Assembly: GCF_000691525.1 (NCBI RefSeq)
Contig: NZ_JMDW01000007.1
Location: 112,502-176,501, forward strand
DNA length: 64,000 bases
Direction: 5' to 3'
Origin: Mycolicibacterium neoaurum ATCC 25795
Lineage (GTDB): Bacteria; Actinomycetota; Actinomycetes; Mycobacteriales; Mycobacteriaceae
Part shown: in pieces, positions 49,629-58,775 of the stretch
Layout: each line of letters begins with the position of its first letter
Numbering within the stretch: position 1 is the stretch's first letter
The notes under the pieces: generated by a model
The model's input: only the letters and a program-made list of their open reading frames with translations
Told to the model about the DNA's origin: nothing
The model's database searches: none
Translations under genes and position numbers: made by a program

Positions 49629-50921
49629 CTAACGCCCGGTCGCGACCCGCGGCGGCTTCGGCTCGGCGGTGTCGAGCACCAGTTCGGCAACCCGATTGCG
49701 ATGCGCCTCCGCGCTTCCCAGCAGGGCGGAATCGGTGGTCGCCCGCTTGAGATAGAGGTGTGCCTGGTGCTCCCAGGTGAAACCGATGCCGCCATGGACC
49801 TGAATGGTGTCCGCGGCGATACGACTGAAGGCCGCCGAGGCGACGGCCTGGGCGATGCTGGCCGCCAACGCCGGGTCGTCGGACCCGTCCCCGATGGCCC
49901 ATGCCGCGTGATAGGCGGCCGAGCGGGCATGCTCCAGGTCGACCATGCCCTCGGCCAACCGGTGCTTGACCGCCTGGAACGAGCCGATGGGCCTGCCGAA
50001 CTGCAGCCGCGACGTGGCGTAGGCCACCGACAGATCGAGCAGATGCTGCGCGGCGCCGACCTGCTCGACGGCCAGCAGGGCCGAGCCGACCTGCAGGGCA
50101 TGCGATATCACCCGGTCGGCCTCGTCGGGTCCGGCGAGTAGCCGTGCCGGGGCGTCCTGCAATGCAATATCGGCCTGCGGTCGGGTCAGGTCGAGGGTGA
50201 CCAACGGGGTGCGTGACACACCGTCGGCGTCGGCATCGACGGCATACAACGACACCCCGCCGTCGCCACGCGCCGCGACGAGCAGTTCGTCGGCGGCGGC
50301 ACCGTCCACGACGCGTGCGACGGTGCCGGTGAGGCGATCGGCCCCCGAGACGGTGACGGCGGCCGGATCGAAGGCGCCCGCCCGGTCGGGCACGGCGAAG
50401 GCAGCGGTGCGGGTCCCCTCGATCAGGGCGCCCAGCAGCTCGTCACGCGCGGCCCCGGCCGGTGCCGCCACCAGCGCCGGGATCGACAGATAGACCGTCC
50501 CGAACAATGGCCCGGTGGCCAGTGCGGCACCCAATTCCTCGACCGCGATGGCCTGGTCGACGAGCGTGCCGCCGAATCCGCCGTCGGATTCGGGCACCGT
50601 GAGGCCGAGCACGCCGAGTTCGGCGCCCAGCCGTCGCCATACCGCGCGGTCGAACCGCGGCTCGCGCTCCATCTGTGCCCGAGCGCCGGCCTCGCCGAAG
50701 TTGTCCGCGGCGAACTTCTTTACCGCGGAACGTAACTGGTTCTGCTCATCGGTGAACACGAACTCCTGATCCGTAAACTCCTCAGCCCTACTGTTGGGCT
50801 GATCCGTGAACTCCTCAGCAGTCTTGTCGGGCTGATCCGTGAACTCCTCAGCAGTCTTGTCGGGCTGATCCGTAAACTCCTCAGCAGTCTTGTCGGGCTG
50901 ATCCGTAAACTCCTCAGCCAC
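49629..50921 (-). CDS. Acyl-CoA dehydrogenase with N-terminal tandem-repeat extension
   Basis: A 430-aa protein. Residues about 48-425 are an acyl-CoA dehydrogenase (EFVFTDEQNQLRSAVKKFAA; GVLGLTVPESDGGFGGTLVD; SRLQFGRPIGSFQAVKHRLA; IQVHGGIGFTWEHQAHLYLK). Residues 2-56 are five 11-residue repeats, AEEFTDQPDKT x3, AEEFTDQPNSR and AEEFTDQEFVF, encoded by a 33-bp DNA repeat. GTG 50921 is supported by AAGGAG 7-8 nt upstream, so the repeats are translated. It overlaps the upstream acyl-CoA dehydrogenase by 8 nt; the two probably form a heteromeric enzyme as in the steroid-degrading FadE pairs. Confidence 0.9.
   Translation of the reverse strand: MAEEFTDQPDKTAEEFTDQPDKTAEEFTDQPDKTAEEFTDQPNSRAEEFTDQEFVFTDEQNQLRSAVKKFAADNFGEAGARAQMEREPRFDRAVWRRLGAELGVLGLTVPESDGGFGGTLVDQAIAVEELGAALATGPLFGTVYLSIPALVAAPAGAARDELLGALIEGTRTAAFAVPDRAGAFDPAAVTVSGADRLTGTVARVVDGAAADELLVAARGDGGVSLYAVDADADGVSRTPLVTLDLTRPQADIALQDAPARLLAGPDEADRVISHALQVGSALLAVEQVGAAQHLLDLSVAYATSRLQFGRPIGSFQAVKHRLAEGMVDLEHARSAAYHAAWAIGDGSDDPALAASIAQAVASAAFSRIAADTIQVHGGIGFTWEHQAHLYLKRATTDSALLGSAEAHRNRVAELVLDTAEPKPPRVATGR
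50766..50918 (-). repeat. 33-bp in-frame tandem repeat, five copies
   Basis: CTGATCCGT (plus strand) recurs exactly every 33 bp at 50766, 50799, 50832, 50865 and 50898. Copies share GCTGAGGAGTT-(T/C)-ACGGATCAG on the coding strand; the three start-proximal copies are identical apart from one T/C change, while the two inner copies diverge in their last 12 bp. This is a minisatellite-like expansion at the very start of the gene. Confidence 0.92.
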
Positions 50922-52104
50922 GCGGAATCTCCTTCCACGGCATGCCCGCGTCAGCTCGCAGATCCCCGGGCAACCCCAGGATGCGTTCGGCCAGGATGTT
51001 GCGCATCACTTCCGATGTCCCGCCTTCGATCGTGTTGGCCTTGCTGCGCAGGAAACGCTGCTGGACCGGACCCCGCCAGTCACCGTCGTCATCGCGTTCG
51101 AGCGCGTAGCTGTGGTACAGGATGCCCTCGGCGCCAAGCAGATCCATGCACCACGTGTAGATGTGCTGATTGAGCTCGGCGCCCACGAGCTTGCCGATCG
51201 ACCCCTCCGGGCCGGGGCCGCCCACGCTCGCGGTCGCCCGTGATCGCTGCGCGGTGAGACGCTGGGCCTCCGAGCGCAACCACAGTTGGGTCAATCGGTC
51301 GCGCAGCACCGGGGTCTGCAGGTCCGGACGGGCCGCCCACAGCCCGACGGCCTCGGAAATGGTGCCCGCGCCGCGCCGCGATCCGCTACCGCCCAGCGCG
51401 CTGCGCTCGTTCATCAGTGTCGTCATCGCGACACCCCAACCGTTGCCGATCGCCCCGAGCCGGTGGGCATCCGGGATGCGGGCATCGGTGATGTAGACCT
51501 CGTTGAACTCGGCCTGCCCGGTGAGCTGTCGCAGCGGTCGGGTTTCGACGCCGGGGGCGTGCATGTCCAGGACGAAGTAGGTGAGCCCCTTGTGCTTGGC
51601 GACCCCGGGATCGGTGCGGGCCAAGAGCAGGCCCCAGCGCGCGCGGTGCGCCAGGCTGGTCCACACCTTCTGGCCGTTGATCACCCACTCGTCGCCATCG
51701 GGCACCGCCGAGGTGGCCAGGCCGGCCAGGTCGGATCCGGCGCCGGGCTCGGAGAACAGTTGGCACCAGATGTCCTCGGTGCTGGCCAGCGGCCGCAGCC
51801 AGGACCGCTTGAGTTCCTCGGATTGCGCGTGTTCCCGCACCGTCGGTGCGGCCATCCCGTAGCCCATCGGGTTCAACCCCAGCGGCATCGGCCCGCCGGC
51901 ACCCTGCAGGACGGCGTCGGCAACGGCCTGCAGGCCCCGAGACACCCCCATCCCGCCCAGACCCTCGGGGAAGTGCACCCACGCCAGACCGGCGTCGTAA
52001 CAGGCGGCCAGGAACTCCGGGATGGGCACCACCTTGGGGTCGTGCTCCTCGACGACTCGCCTGGCACGGTCGGCGACCCGTTCGGCATCTGCTGTCGCAC
52101 TCAT
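50914..52104 (-). CDS. Acyl-CoA dehydrogenase (large subunit of pair)
   Basis: A 396-aa acyl-CoA dehydrogenase. WCQLFSEPGAGSDLAGL is the flavin/substrate signature, VINGQKVWTSLAHRARWGLL follows, and NTIEGGTSEVMRNILAERIL is the C-terminal signature. It resembles mycobacterial FadE subunits that work as alpha2beta2 heterotetramers with the adjacent gene, in contrast to homotetrameric enzymes. The start at 52104 has TAGGGT 6 nt upstream. The adjoining FadE gene starts inside its last codons. The acyl substrate is unknown. Confidence 0.92.
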   Translation of the reverse strand: MSATADAERVADRARRVVEEHDPKVVPIPEFLAACYDAGLAWVHFPEGLGGMGVSRGLQAVADAVLQGAGGPMPLGLNPMGYGMAAPTVREHAQSEELKRSWLRPLASTEDIWCQLFSEPGAGSDLAGLATSAVPDGDEWVINGQKVWTSLAHRARWGLLLARTDPGVAKHKGLTYFVLDMHAPGVETRPLRQLTGQAEFNEVYITDARIPDAHRLGAIGNGWGVAMTTLMNERSALGGSGSRRGAGTISEAVGLWAARPDLQTPVLRDRLTQLWLRSEAQRLTAQRSRATASVGGPGPEGSIGKLVGAELNQHIYTWCMDLLGAEGILYHSYALERDDDGDWRGPVQQRFLRSKANTIEGGTSEVMRNILAERILGLPGDLRADAGMPWKEIPRG

Positions 52105-52110
52105 GCAGTC

Positions 52111-52116
52111 ACCCTA
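52111..52116 (-). promoter_or_regulatory. -10 box, leaderless promoter of acyl-CoA dehydrogenase operon
   Basis: TAGGGT on the minus strand ends 6 nt before the ATG at 52104. Confidence 0.42.
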
Positions 52117-52176
52117 GGCAAGAGTGATCGACGTCACGTATGCGGGTCTACCAACCGGTGGGGCAGGATGGCGTTC

Positions 52177-52596
52177 ATGCATGTGACCGCGCACGCCACC
52201 GTCGACACCGATATCCAGAAGGTGTGGGACACCCTGACCGACCATCTCGGCATGGCCGGCTGGGGGCCCGGAATCAGCGTCACCCTGGGCCGCCCGGGCG
52301 CTCCCGAGCCCAATGGCCTCGGAGCCGTGCGCCGGATCAGCACACCCGGGCCGGGACCGGACATCGTCGAAGAGGTCACCACCTTCGAGGCACCCCATGT
52401 CTTCGGCTATAAGGCGCTGTCGGGCACGCCGTTCCCCGGCTACACCGGCGAGGTGCGGCTGAACCCGTCCAGGACCGGGACGCGGATCGACTACACGATC
52501 GGCTCGACCGCCTCGTTCCCGCTCGTCAAGGCGCCGCTCGCGGTCATCGCGCAGGTGCTGCTGCGGCTGCTGGTGCGCGCGGCGTCGCGCGCCTGA
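52177..52596 (+). CDS. SRPBCC-family (polyketide cyclase/START-like) protein
   Basis: A 139-aa single-domain protein: VTAHATVDTDIQKVWDTLTD, then VRRISTPGPGPDIVEEVTTF, FGYKALSGTPFPGYTGEVRL and a long C-terminal helix. This is the helix-grip fold that binds hydrophobic ligands. No catalytic role can be assigned. ATG 52177 is used; ATG 52168 is three codons upstream. Tail-to-tail with the keto-acid decarboxylase gene, an arrangement that I recall for M. tuberculosis Rv0853c/Rv0854. Confidence 0.82.
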   Translation: MHVTAHATVDTDIQKVWDTLTDHLGMAGWGPGISVTLGRPGAPEPNGLGAVRRISTPGPGPDIVEEVTTFEAPHVFGYKALSGTPFPGYTGEVRLNPSRTGTRIDYTIGSTASFPLVKAPLAVIAQVLLRLLVRAASRA

Positions 52597-52607
52597 CCGC
52601 GAGGCAG

Positions 52608-54257
52608 CTACCGGTTCGGCGGACCGTTCACGCCGTAATCGAACACGCGGGTGGCTTCTCCGACCGCAGCCGTGGCGGCGGTCATGTCCAGCGGCTGCAA
52701 GGCCACCTCGATGAACACCAGGCGATCGGTGTCCGCCGCCGCGGCGAGTGCGTCCTGTAGTTCAGAACGCGTGTTGCAGACCGCGGTCAAGAGCCGGTCG
52801 TCGTCGATACCGAATGCCCGCGGCACATCCGGGTACGCCCAGTCGGCGACGTCGTTGTAGGCCGAGGTGGCCCCCAGGATCGATCGTTCGATGGTGTACC
52901 CGCGGTTGTTGAGCAGGAATATCACCGGTGCGAACCCGTGCCGGATCACCGACGACAACTCCTGGACCGTCACCTGGAACGAGCCGTCGCCGGTGCACAG
53001 CACATGCCGTCGGTCCGGGCGGGCGACCAGGGAACCGAACAGGGCGGGGAGCGCGTACCCGATTGAGCCCCAGCTCGATTGGTTGATATAGCTGACCCCC
53101 TCGGGCAGCGACATCCCGACGGTGTTCTGGGCCGAGGTGCCGGTTTCGGCGACCAACACATCGCCGCCGCGCAGGAACCGTTGCAATTGCCCGAAGAAGA
53201 ATTCCTCGGTGAGTTCGCCACCGCCGGGCTCTACGGCCCGGCCCCGTGCCGTGGTGGGCCACCACCGCGGGCCGGCGGCGCTATCGACCGAATCCAGGAC
53301 CGCGTCGATGGTCGTGCCGTAATACACGGTGCTATCCGAGAATTGGATGTACGTGGGCTCCAGCCGCACGACCGACCTGCCCGCGAAGTCCAGTGTGAAA
53401 CACGCGGTGGTGACATCGGATCTGGTGAAGCCGCAGGTGATCACCAGATCGCTGTCGTCGAAGATGGGCTGACCCGCGGAACCAGGCAGCATGCCCTGAT
53501 ACTGCTCGGCCGTGGGGTCGGCGTAATGCACGGCGGGCAGGGTGCAGAAGTACGGAATGTCCCGCTGGGCACAGAACCGCTCGATCGCGGGCAACGCACC
53601 CCAACGCACGGCGGCCGCATCGAACACCAACACGGGCCGGTGCGCCCGGGACAACATCTCGGACAGCTGTCCGGCCGCGGCGAGAACTTCCCGGTGCGCC
53701 GGTTCGGCGTCACCGATGGCCAGTGCGTCCTCGGGTGTGGCGATGTCGACGTGGGTCAGATCCGAGGGCAACTCGAGGCGGACTGGCCGACGTGACCGGA
53801 ACGCCGCCCGCAGGGCGTGGTCGATGACCTCGACCGCATTGTCGGTCGAGATCGTCGCCGAGTACTCGGTGAACTCGGCGAACGCCCGGTGGACGTTGCG
53901 ATAACCCCCGTCGAGCAGGCTGTGGTGCAACGACTTACGGTCGCGTACCGCGTGCGCGGGTGGCGCGCCGGAGATGTGGATGAGCGGGATGTGTTCGCAG
54001 TACGCGCCGGCCACCCCGTTGAGCGCACTGAGGCAGCCCACGCCGTAGGTGGTGATCAGCACGCCCGGCTTTCCCGAGCGTGCGTAACCGTCGGCGGCGT
54101 AGGCGGCGTTGAGCTCGTTGCAGTTGCCCATCCAGCGCATCGTCGGATGTGCCTCCAGCTGCTCCAGGAACGACATGTTGTAGTCACCCGGCACACCGAA
54201 GGCGTGTGTGGTGCCGACCTCGGCCAGCCGACGAAGCAGGAACTCCCCGATGTTCAT
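52608..54257 (-). CDS. kdc: Thiamine-diphosphate alpha-keto-acid decarboxylase
   Basis: A 549-aa enzyme of the pyruvate/indolepyruvate decarboxylase family. FGVPGDYNMSFLEQLEAH and NCNELNAAYAADGYAR (catalytic Glu) are in the N-terminal domain, DRKSLHHSLLDG carries the His pair, and LCTGDGSFQVTVQELSSVIR, followed by LNNRGYTIE, is the ThDP/Mg motif. It removes CO2 from branched or aromatic 2-keto acids to give aldehydes. Its ATG overlaps the end of the upstream KstD-like gene by 4 nt, so the two are co-translated. Confidence 0.92.
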   Translation of the reverse strand: MNIGEFLLRRLAEVGTTHAFGVPGDYNMSFLEQLEAHPTMRWMGNCNELNAAYAADGYARSGKPGVLITTYGVGCLSALNGVAGAYCEHIPLIHISGAPPAHAVRDRKSLHHSLLDGGYRNVHRAFAEFTEYSATISTDNAVEVIDHALRAAFRSRRPVRLELPSDLTHVDIATPEDALAIGDAEPAHREVLAAAGQLSEMLSRAHRPVLVFDAAAVRWGALPAIERFCAQRDIPYFCTLPAVHYADPTAEQYQGMLPGSAGQPIFDDSDLVITCGFTRSDVTTACFTLDFAGRSVVRLEPTYIQFSDSTVYYGTTIDAVLDSVDSAAGPRWWPTTARGRAVEPGGGELTEEFFFGQLQRFLRGGDVLVAETGTSAQNTVGMSLPEGVSYINQSSWGSIGYALPALFGSLVARPDRRHVLCTGDGSFQVTVQELSSVIRHGFAPVIFLLNNRGYTIERSILGATSAYNDVADWAYPDVPRAFGIDDDRLLTAVCNTRSELQDALAAAADTDRLVFIEVALQPLDMTAATAAVGEATRVFDYGVNGPPNR

Positions 54258-55894
54258 CCGACACTCCTTGCGATGCTGCGGCCCGCGGCGCGGCCGGTGA
54301 ACAGGCAGCCGCCGACGAATGTGCCCTCCAGGGAACGGTGGCCGTGGACCCCGCCGCCACCGAACCCGGAAACCTCGCCCGCGGCGTAGAGGCCCTCGAG
54401 CACGGTCCCGGTCTCGGTCAGCACTCGGCCCTGAAGGTCGGTTTGTACCCCACCCAACGTCTTCCGAGTCGTGATGTGCAGCTTGACCGCGATCAAGGGA
54501 CCGGCCTGCGGATCCAGGATGCGCCCCGGTTTGGCGACGCGGAAACGGTCGGGCCAGTAGCGGCGGGCGTTGTAGATCGCGGCCAGCTGGGGATCCTTGC
54601 TGTAGCGGTTACCCACCTGGGAGTCGCGGGCGGTGATCTGGCGTTCCAGGACAACCGGGTCGACGGACATCCGGGCGGCCAGTTCATCGATGGTGCTGGC
54701 CTGCACGAAATCAGCTCCGCGGTCCAGGAATTTCTCGGCGAAACCGCCCAATCGGGGAAGCAGCAGACCGCGTATCACCCCCAACGGGTGCTTACCGGTG
54801 ATCGCCGGGTTCAGTTCCTGACCGGACATCGCGAACTCCTTGGCGAAGATCTCGGCGTTCATCACCAGCCACGAGTGGGTGTGGCCGGAGGCCATCACAT
54901 ACCGGACGGCTCCCACGGTGTCGAAGTTGGGGTACAACGGCGGAGGTAGCCGGATGCCGCTGCCGTCCAGCCACAGCGCCGACGGGCCTGCGGTGACATG
55001 GATTCCGTGGTTTGGCCAGACCGGATCGATGTTGGTTACGCCATCGGGATAGAACCAGAGCCGGTTCTCGTTGGCGATCTTCGCCCCGGCCCGTTTGGCG
55101 ACGGCGATCATGGATCCGTCGACGTAGGCGGGATTGCCGCAGAGCATGTCGTCGGGAAAGGTGCCGAAGCTCTCGGTGAACAGTCGCCGCACCATCGTCG
55201 GACTGCCACCGACGCCGCCGGTCGCCAACAGCACAGCGCTTGCGGTGGCGCTGAATTCGCCCACCGCGGTCTCGCTCGAACGCGCGCCACGCCGATGTGG
55301 GGATGGCTCGAGCAGTATTCCGTGGACACCGGTGATGCGGCCGGCGGTGGCATCCAGACCCGTCACGCGGTGACGGAACAGCCGGGTGACCAGACCGCGC
55401 GCCTGGGCGTCGAGCACCCGGCGGGCGAAGACATCGACCAGACCCGGGCCGGTACCCCAGGTGATGTGGAAGCGCGGCACGCTGTTTCCGGAGCCGAGTG
55501 CGCCGTGCCCACCCCGTTCCGGCCAGCCCGGGAGCGGGAAGGCGCGCCAGCCCAGACCGCGCAGCCAGCGGCGCTTCTCGCCGGCGGCGAAGTCGACATA
55601 GTGCGCGGCCCACTGCCGCGGCCAATGATCATCGTCGCCTTCGGAGAACTGCGCCGAACCCAACCAATCCTGCCACGCGAGATCGCGCGAATCCCGGATC
55701 CCACACATCCGCTGTTCGGGGGTGTCGACCATGAACAAGCCCCCGAACGACCAGTAGGCCTGACCGCCGAAATCGACGGGCCCCTCCTGGTCCAGCAGCA
55801 GAACGCGTCTACCCGCCTCGACGAGCTCGTGGGTGGCCACCAGACCTGCCAGTCCGTGACCGACCACGATCGCATCGGCGGACGGCGGCGTCAT
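54254..55894 (-). CDS. FAD-binding dehydrogenase (KstD / fumarate reductase-like)
   Basis: A 546-aa flavoprotein of the FRD/SDH-KstD superfamily. The N-terminus has AIVVGHGLAGLVATHELVEA, with His in place of the second Gly of GxGxxG, a known variant in this subfamily. FGGQAYWSFGGLF follows, and near the end GLYAAGEVSGFGGGGVHGHR and LEGTFVGGCLFTGRAAGRS close the FAD site. Steroid delta-1-dehydrogenase-like or 2-enoate reductase-like activity is possible; the substrate is unknown. The ATG at 55894 removes an Arg/Pro-rich upstream stretch. It is divergent from the ABC importer. Confidence 0.86.
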   Translation of the reverse strand: MTPPSADAIVVGHGLAGLVATHELVEAGRRVLLLDQEGPVDFGGQAYWSFGGLFMVDTPEQRMCGIRDSRDLAWQDWLGSAQFSEGDDDHWPRQWAAHYVDFAAGEKRRWLRGLGWRAFPLPGWPERGGHGALGSGNSVPRFHITWGTGPGLVDVFARRVLDAQARGLVTRLFRHRVTGLDATAGRITGVHGILLEPSPHRRGARSSETAVGEFSATASAVLLATGGVGGSPTMVRRLFTESFGTFPDDMLCGNPAYVDGSMIAVAKRAGAKIANENRLWFYPDGVTNIDPVWPNHGIHVTAGPSALWLDGSGIRLPPPLYPNFDTVGAVRYVMASGHTHSWLVMNAEIFAKEFAMSGQELNPAITGKHPLGVIRGLLLPRLGGFAEKFLDRGADFVQASTIDELAARMSVDPVVLERQITARDSQVGNRYSKDPQLAAIYNARRYWPDRFRVAKPGRILDPQAGPLIAVKLHITTRKTLGGVQTDLQGRVLTETGTVLEGLYAAGEVSGFGGGGVHGHRSLEGTFVGGCLFTGRAAGRSIARSVG

Positions 55895-56096
55895 GGGGAT
55901 ACGGGTCTCCGGTCTGTTGTCTGTTCCCGGGACAGTACCGACCGCGATGCCCCGGTGCGGGTGGAATGCGACGCACGCCTGTGCCACGCGTCCCGCTGCT
56001 GCCGCCGGACCGGGTGTCTGCACCGACATAGGCGTGGCGTCAAGAGTGTGTCCGCCGACATTGTCGGCCGGGCCACGTCACCCGCATCGTGTTCTC

Positions 56097-57164
56097 GTGA
56101 CGACCATCACAGGAATCAGACTCGCCAGGATCACCGCTGCGCTCACCTCCGTGCTCACCATCGCCGCTGCCACGGCATGCTCCGCAGGCCTCGGCGGTCC
56201 GGCCTCGTCCCGCTCGGCCCAGGACGGTGTCATCCGGTTCACCTTTGCCCCCGACCCGATCTGGGACTACATGCATGACACCGGGGTCATCGACGAATGG
56301 GAACGCGCCACCGGCTACTCCATCGAAACCAGCGCCACCTGGGACGAATTCGGGTTGTTCGCCGGCGGGCACGCCGACATCATCTCCTCGGCGTCCTTCG
56401 AGGTCCCGGCCCTTGAAGAGCAGACCCGCCGCGAGACCGTCATCATCGGCCGCTACAACGCCGAGCGCAGCCGCATCCTGGTCCGTGCCGACGATCCCGC
56501 CCGGTCGCTGGAGGACCTGCGCGGTCGACGGCTCGGTGTCTTCACCACCGTGTCGGGCACGTTGGTGTGGAGTGCACTCGCCCAGCAGATGCACGGTATG
56601 AATCTCGTCGCCGCGGGTGAGCGCCCCGGCGATGTCGACGTCGTCGTCGCCGATATCCAGAACCTGTCGAATCTGTTGGCGCGCGGCGAGATCGACGCCT
56701 GCATCTGCTATCCCGACCTGTCGGCTGGTGAACTGCGCGACGGTTCGGTGCGGGCACTCTACGACGGCAAGTCCTCGGCCGACCTCTTCGCAGAACTGCA
56801 GGCACCCGGCCACGACGGTCCGATGGGCAACGTCTTCGTCGCCCGCCGGGACTGGGTGGACGGGCACCCCGGTGAGGTGGCGGCATTCCTGGACCTCTGG
56901 GACCGCGGACTCGCCGAATGGCAGGCGCACCGCGACGACATGATCGAGCAGTACCCACAGCACTTCGCCGTCTCCTCACCCGAGGACATCGAGTTCATGA
57001 AGGGCTATGTCGCCCAGCATGACTGGGTGGTCGACGACGTCCGCTTCGACGCGCAATGGGCCGATGACGAGAGTTCGATATTCGACCTGATGCGCAGCAC
57101 CGGCGTCATCGGCGACGACATCGCCGACCCGCGATTCCACGCAACCCAAGGAGCTCCGCAGTGA
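56097..57164 (+). CDS. ABC transporter substrate-binding lipoprotein (NMT1/SsuA-like)
   Basis: A 355-aa binding protein with signal peptide and a probable lipobox (AAATACSAG, Cys near residue 24). The mature part is a two-lobed periplasmic-binding fold of the nitrate/sulfonate/taurine/thiamine-precursor class: FTFAPDPIWDYMHDTGVIDE, FGLFAGGHADIISSASFEVP, LRGRRLGVFTTVSGTLVWSA, LLARGEIDACICYPD. GTG 56097 starts the signal peptide. It overlaps the first permease gene by 4 nt. The ligand is undetermined; the acidic and aromatic residues do not decide between sulfonate, nitrate or pyrimidine. Confidence 0.87.
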   Translation: MTTITGIRLARITAALTSVLTIAAATACSAGLGGPASSRSAQDGVIRFTFAPDPIWDYMHDTGVIDEWERATGYSIETSATWDEFGLFAGGHADIISSASFEVPALEEQTRRETVIIGRYNAERSRILVRADDPARSLEDLRGRRLGVFTTVSGTLVWSALAQQMHGMNLVAAGERPGDVDVVVADIQNLSNLLARGEIDACICYPDLSAGELRDGSVRALYDGKSSADLFAELQAPGHDGPMGNVFVARRDWVDGHPGEVAAFLDLWDRGLAEWQAHRDDMIEQYPQHFAVSSPEDIEFMKGYVAQHDWVVDDVRFDAQWADDESSIFDLMRSTGVIGDDIADPRFHATQGAPQ

Positions 57165-57973
57165 CCCAGACCGTGACCCCGCCGATGCGGCCCGTCGTCC
57201 GGCGACCCGTCCGCGTGCCGCCCCAGCATCGGCGTTGGCTGGTCTCCGGTCTTGCGCTGCTGTGCGCACTGGGCCTGTGGGCGCTTGCCGCCGTGATCGT
57301 CGACGATCCGATCCTGCCGAACCCGGCCGATGTGGTCGTTCGCGTGATGGACATCATTGCCTCCGGTGAGGCATTCACCAACTTCGCCGCCAGCATCGCC
57401 AAGATCGCCGCGGGCTTCGCCATCGCGATGGTGGCCGGTCTGCTCATCGGATTCACGATGGGCCGTTCGCGATTCATGACTGCTTATTTCTCGCTGCCGC
57501 TGTTCGTACTGGGCAATATGCCGGGCCTGACCTATGCGGTGTTCGGCCTGCTCATCTTCGGCGTGGGCTCCGGTGGTCCGATCGTGGTGTCCGCGCTGGT
57601 GGCCACCCCGTTCATCGCGATCAACGTCGCCGAGGGCGTGCGCTCGGTGGACGGCAAGCTGCTCGCCATGTGCGGGGCGTTCGACCGTGGCCGCACCGAT
57701 ATCCTGCGCCACCTCTATCTGCCGGCGCTTACGACCTTCGTCTTCGCCGGTGTCCGATATGGATTCGCGATGGCGTGGAAGGTGGAGGCGCTCACCGAGG
57801 TGTTCGGCGCCAGCAATGGCGTCGGCTTCATGATCCGCAGGGCCTACCAGGAGTTCCGCGTCGACGACATGCTCGCCTGGACCGCACTGTTCATCGTCAC
57901 CATGGTGCTGATCGAGCGCGGTCTTGCCCACCTGGAAACCCGGTTCTTCGCATGGCGCAAGGAGATCGCATGA
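57161..57973 (+). CDS. ABC transporter permease 1 (SsuC/TauC-like)
   Basis: A 270-aa permease with six hydrophobic segments and the EAA loop ... MCGAFDRGRTDILRHLYLPA. It starts with GTG at 57161 in overlap with the binding-protein gene and overlaps permease 2 by 4 nt. Two different permeases replace the single SsuC/TauC of classical systems, implying a heterodimeric channel. Confidence 0.9.
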   Translation: MTQTVTPPMRPVVRRPVRVPPQHRRWLVSGLALLCALGLWALAAVIVDDPILPNPADVVVRVMDIIASGEAFTNFAASIAKIAAGFAIAMVAGLLIGFTMGRSRFMTAYFSLPLFVLGNMPGLTYAVFGLLIFGVGSGGPIVVSALVATPFIAINVAEGVRSVDGKLLAMCGAFDRGRTDILRHLYLPALTTFVFAGVRYGFAMAWKVEALTEVFGASNGVGFMIRRAYQEFRVDDMLAWTALFIVTMVLIERGLAHLETRFFAWRKEIA

Positions 57974-58743
57974 CCACCATGACCGTCCGGCAGTTGCGCG
58001 CCCAGACCGGCACGGCCGCAGCGGTACTCGCCGCCATCGTCACCATCATCGGTGCCTGGCAGCTGGCCGTGGTGGTCGGCAATCGGGTGCCCTCGTTGGC
58101 CGACAGCATCGGCCGGCTCCGGTCCGAGGCCGCCATCGGTGAGTTGTGGACCAATCTCGCCATCAGCATGAACCGCTTCCTGCTCGGGCTGGCCGCGGCG
58201 CTGATCGTCGGTGCGGCGATTGGGGTGCTGATGGGCCTGTCCCGGGTCGTCGATCTGGCCTTCTCCGATCTGAATGCCGCGGCCCTTGCGATTCCTGCGG
58301 TGATCTGGGCGCTGCTGACCACGATGTGGTTCGGCTTCGGCTGGTTGACCCCGGTGGTGACGGTGTTCCTGTCCGGATTACCGTTCGTGATCGTCAACAT
58401 CGCCAAGGCGACTCGAGCGGTACCGGCCGATCTGGTGCTGATGGCACGGGCTTTCGGGGTCTCCCGGACGACGGTGCTGCGCCAGATCGTCGCCCCCGCC
58501 GTCGCCGGATCCACAGTGGCCGCAGTCAGATTCGCGATCATGAGTGCCTGGAACGGTTTGCTGCTGGCCGAGTGGTTCGGCTCCACCTCCGGGGTCGGTT
58601 GGCGCTCCCGGTACTGGTACGACGCCAACCAGCTCGATGGCTTCCTGGCCTGGGTGCTGGTCTTCATCCTGCTGCTGGTCATCGCCGATCTGGTGATCCT
58701 CGGACCGATCGAACGCTATGCCACCCGCTGGCGCACCGTCTGA
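57970..58743 (+). CDS. ABC transporter permease 2 (SsuC/TauC-like)
   Basis: A 257-aa permease with six hydrophobic segments. The EAA loop is LMARAFGVSRTTVLRQIVAP; the tail GVGWRSRYWYDANQLDGFLA is family-typical. Begins ATGA over the stop of permease 1. Paired with it as the second half of the membrane channel. Confidence 0.9.
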   Translation: MTTMTVRQLRAQTGTAAAVLAAIVTIIGAWQLAVVVGNRVPSLADSIGRLRSEAAIGELWTNLAISMNRFLLGLAAALIVGAAIGVLMGLSRVVDLAFSDLNAAALAIPAVIWALLTTMWFGFGWLTPVVTVFLSGLPFVIVNIAKATRAVPADLVLMARAFGVSRTTVLRQIVAPAVAGSTVAAVRFAIMSAWNGLLLAEWFGSTSGVGWRSRYWYDANQLDGFLAWVLVFILLLVIADLVILGPIERYATRWRTV

Positions 58744-58775
58744 CCATCCAACCGAACCGAACTCAAGGAAAAACT

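Noticed and set aside
50766..50918. The 33-bp repeats as a CRISPR-like array
   Set aside because: Units are contiguous without spacers and stay in frame inside a gene; no cas genes in the window.
50720..50938. A 72-codon frame with the repeat RISPTRLLRS-type units
   Set aside because: It is the out-of-frame reading of the 33-bp tandem repeat; no ribosome site in that frame and no homology expected.
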